Of a DNA stretch of 5,021 bases, positions 3,957 to 5,021 are shown piece by piece; within the stretch, counting starts at the first letter, position 1; the number at the start of each line of letters is the position of its first letter. The DNA is from Ruminococcus sp. UBA7158 (lineage in GTDB: Bacteria; Bacillota; Clostridia; Oscillospirales; Ruminococcaceae): assembly GCA_002491605.1 (NCBI GenBank), contig DKWG01000004.1, positions 1-5,021 of the forward strand, read 5' to 3'. A program made the translations under genes and the position numbers. Below the pieces are notes generated by a model that was given only the letters and a program-made list of their open reading frames with translations, did not search any database and had not been told where the DNA came from.

Positions 3957-4460
3957 ATGCCAAACGAAAAGATTCTCAATGAGAAAAAGGCTAAGGTTCA
4001 AGAGATTGCAGAGCTTTTGAAGTCCTCCGCTGCCGGTGTTTTGGTAAGCTACAGCGGCATCACCGTTGAAGACGACACAAAGCTCCGTAAGGAACTCAGA
4101 GAAGCAGGCGTTAAGTACACTGTTGAAAAGAACACACTCCTCAGATTTGCAATGAAGGAAGTTGGTCTTGATTCTCTTACTGACGTCCTCAGCGGCACAA
4201 CAGCTCTCGCTGTTTCTGAAAACGATGAGACTGCTGCTGCAAGAATTTTGGGCAAGTACGCTGAATCCCATGAAAACTTCAAGCTCAAGGCAGGATATAT
4301 CGGCACTGAGGTTTACGATGAGTCCGGTGTTATCGCACTTTCAAAGATTCCTTCAAAGGAAACCCTTCTTGCACAGCTCGTTGGTTCCTTGCAGGGTCCC
4401 ATCCAGAAGCTCGCTGCAACTTTGCAGGCTGTTGCCGAAAAGGAAGAAGAGGCTGCCTAA
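3957..4460 (+). CDS. rplJ: 50S ribosomal protein L10 (uL10)
   Basis: L10 anchors the L7/L12 dimers to 23S rRNA next to L11, forming the stalk base. The 167-aa product is of normal length. The N-terminal RNA-binding domain (about 1-130) has AGVLVSYSGITVEDDTKLRK, REAGVKYTVEKNTLLRFA and the later SGTTALAVSE. The C-terminal helix after about residue 135 (KETLLAQLVGSLQGPIQKLAATLQAVAEKEEEAA) is the L12-binding spine with short repeated hydrophobic blocks. AAAGGAG (3940-3946) lies 10 nt before the ATG. The gene ends with a double TAA stop (4458-4463). It has its own promoter, leader and attenuator. Its partner rplL follows after 151 nt. Confidence 0.98.
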   Translation: MPNEKILNEKKAKVQEIAELLKSSAAGVLVSYSGITVEDDTKLRKELREAGVKYTVEKNTLLRFAMKEVGLDSLTDVLSGTTALAVSENDETAAARILGKYAESHENFKLKAGYIGTEVYDESGVIALSKIPSKETLLAQLVGSLQGPIQKLAATLQAVAEKEEEAA

Positions 4461-4611
4461 TAAGCGGATTTATGCTGAAAAAATCAGCATAGCCGAAATT
4501 AAGGCTGCTTAAAGACTCAAGGTGTTGCACTCCCATGAGTCTTGGACGGATAAGCACCGTTTTAAAACAGAGTGCGATAAAAAATAATTACATTTAAAGG
4601 AGATTATAAAA
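4461..4611 (+). other. Structured rplJ-rplL spacer
   Basis: Two perfect hairpins lie here: TATGCTGA-AAAAA-TCAGCATA (4471-4491), with an outer CGG/CCG clamp, and AAGACTCA/TGAGTCTT (4512-4519 with 4536-4543). A small ACGG/CCGT stem (4546-4560) is followed by only four Ts, too weak for a firm terminator call. I find no convincing promoter. The AT-rich stretch 4577-4595 leads to the rplL ribosome binding site AAAGGAG (4596-4602). The hairpins may protect or process the mRNA so that rplL is made in excess over rplJ; this is inference. Confidence 0.55.
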
Positions 4612-4980
4612 ATGGCTTCAGAAAAGATTTTAAACATGGTTGAAGAGGTCAAGGCTCTTTCTGTTCTTGAGCTCAAGGAATTGGTAGATGCAATCCAGGA
4701 AGAATTCGGCGTTACCGCTGCTATCGCTGCTGCTCCCGCTGCTGCAGGTGCTGCTGCTCCCGCTGAGAAGACTGAGTTCGACGTTGTTCTCGCTTCCTTC
4801 GGCGATGCTAAGATGGGCGTTATCAAGGCTGTTAAGGAACTCTTGGGTCTCGGACTTAAGGAAGCTAAGGAGTTCGTTGAGGCAGCTCCTAAGACTGTTA
4901 AGGAAGGCGCTTCCAAGGCTGAGGCTGATGAGCTCAAGGAGAAGCTCGAGGCTGCAGGCGCTACTGTTGAAATCAAGTAA
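4612..4980 (+). CDS. rplL: 50S ribosomal protein L7/L12 (bL12)
   Basis: L7/L12 is the multi-copy stalk protein that recruits and stimulates translational GTPases such as EF-G and EF-Tu. The 122-aa product has the usual three parts. Residues 1-36 are the dimerisation domain (MASEKILNMVEEVKALSVLELKEL...). About 37-53 is an Ala/Pro-rich hinge (AAIAAAPAAAGAAAPAEK region). The rest is the globular factor-binding domain with FDVVLASFGDAKMGVIKAVK and LGLGLKEAKEFVEAAPKTVK. KMGVIK replaces the more usual KIxVIK pattern, a mild variation. AAAGGAG (4596-4602) lies 9 nt before the ATG, inside a 13-nt block also present before rplA. Codon choice is strongly biased (GCT, AAG, CTC, GAG), as expected for a highly expressed gene. 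Confidence 0.98.
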   Translation: MASEKILNMVEEVKALSVLELKELVDAIQEEFGVTAAIAAAPAAAGAAAPAEKTEFDVVLASFGDAKMGVIKAVKELLGLGLKEAKEFVEAAPKTVKEGASKAEADELKEKLEAAGATVEIK

Positions 4981-5021
4981 TTTGATAGCAATAGCTGATA
5001 ATTAAGGCTCTATGTCAATAG
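4981..5021 (+). other. Start of the region after rplL; no terminator seen
   Basis: These 41 AT-rich bases hold no ORF, no convincing stem with a T-run and no promoter pair. In most bacteria rpoB follows rplL, usually after a few hundred bases with partial termination or RNA processing, but nothing here shows it. Confidence 0.5.

Noticed and set aside
4525..4595. Separate promoter for rplL
   Set aside because: TTGCAC and TTGGAC have no good -10 box at 16-18 bp; the AT-rich stretch alone is not enough.
4509..4991. 160-codon open frame on the minus strand
   Set aside because: It mirrors rplL; its Ala/Ser-rich sequence is the complement of GCT-rich codons.
1..5021. CRISPR array, insertion sequence, phage or defence genes
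   Set aside because: No regularly spaced repeats, terminal inverted repeats, transposase, integrase or attachment site could be seen on either strand.

Overview
The window reads as an ordinary housekeeping stretch of a low-to-mid GC Gram-positive bacterium, most likely a clostridial Firmicute (something near the Ruminococcaceae/Oscillospirales, low confidence). The signs are strong AGGAGG-type ribosome binding sites, consensus TTGACA/TATAAT promoters, a four-cysteine L33, a one-helix SecE of 63 residues, and an L10-type leader with an attenuator before rplJ. No mobile element, CRISPR array, phage gene or defence gene is visible. I see no previously undescribed multi-gene system. What is unusual here is in the non-coding RNA between the genes.

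Layout: positions 1-41 hold the 5' half of a tRNA-Thr(CGU) on the minus strand, cut by the window edge, with a consensus promoter at 65-93. A divergent promoter at 138-166 drives a zinc-ribbon, single-pass membrane protein (226-918). It is followed by a run of hairpins and an intrinsic terminator at 1050-1077. The terminator loop contains the -35 box of the next promoter (1058-1087). From there a leader of about 250 nt, with several hairpins and a possible 20-codon leader ORF, precedes rpmG (L33), secE and nusG. After these come rplK (L11) and rplA (L1), then a second promoter, the L10 leader and attenuator, and rplJ (L10) and rplL (L7/L12). The window ends 41 bases after rplL; rpoB would be expected next but cannot be seen.

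The genes serve three linked jobs. RpmG, L11, L1, L10 and L7/L12 are 50S proteins: L11, L10 and L12 build the factor-binding stalk and L1 builds the opposite stalk. SecE is the small essential subunit of the SecYEG translocon. NusG is a general elongation factor of RNA polymerase. Regulation appears to be mostly post-transcriptional. Two similar L1-binding-like elements lie just before the rplK and rplA ribosome binding sites, and an L10(L12)4-type leader with a terminator lies before rplJ. The secE-nusG gap (1697-1834) is the oddest piece. It carries a 19-nt match to the P2 core of the FMN riboswitch inside a long-range helix that has a competing local pairing.
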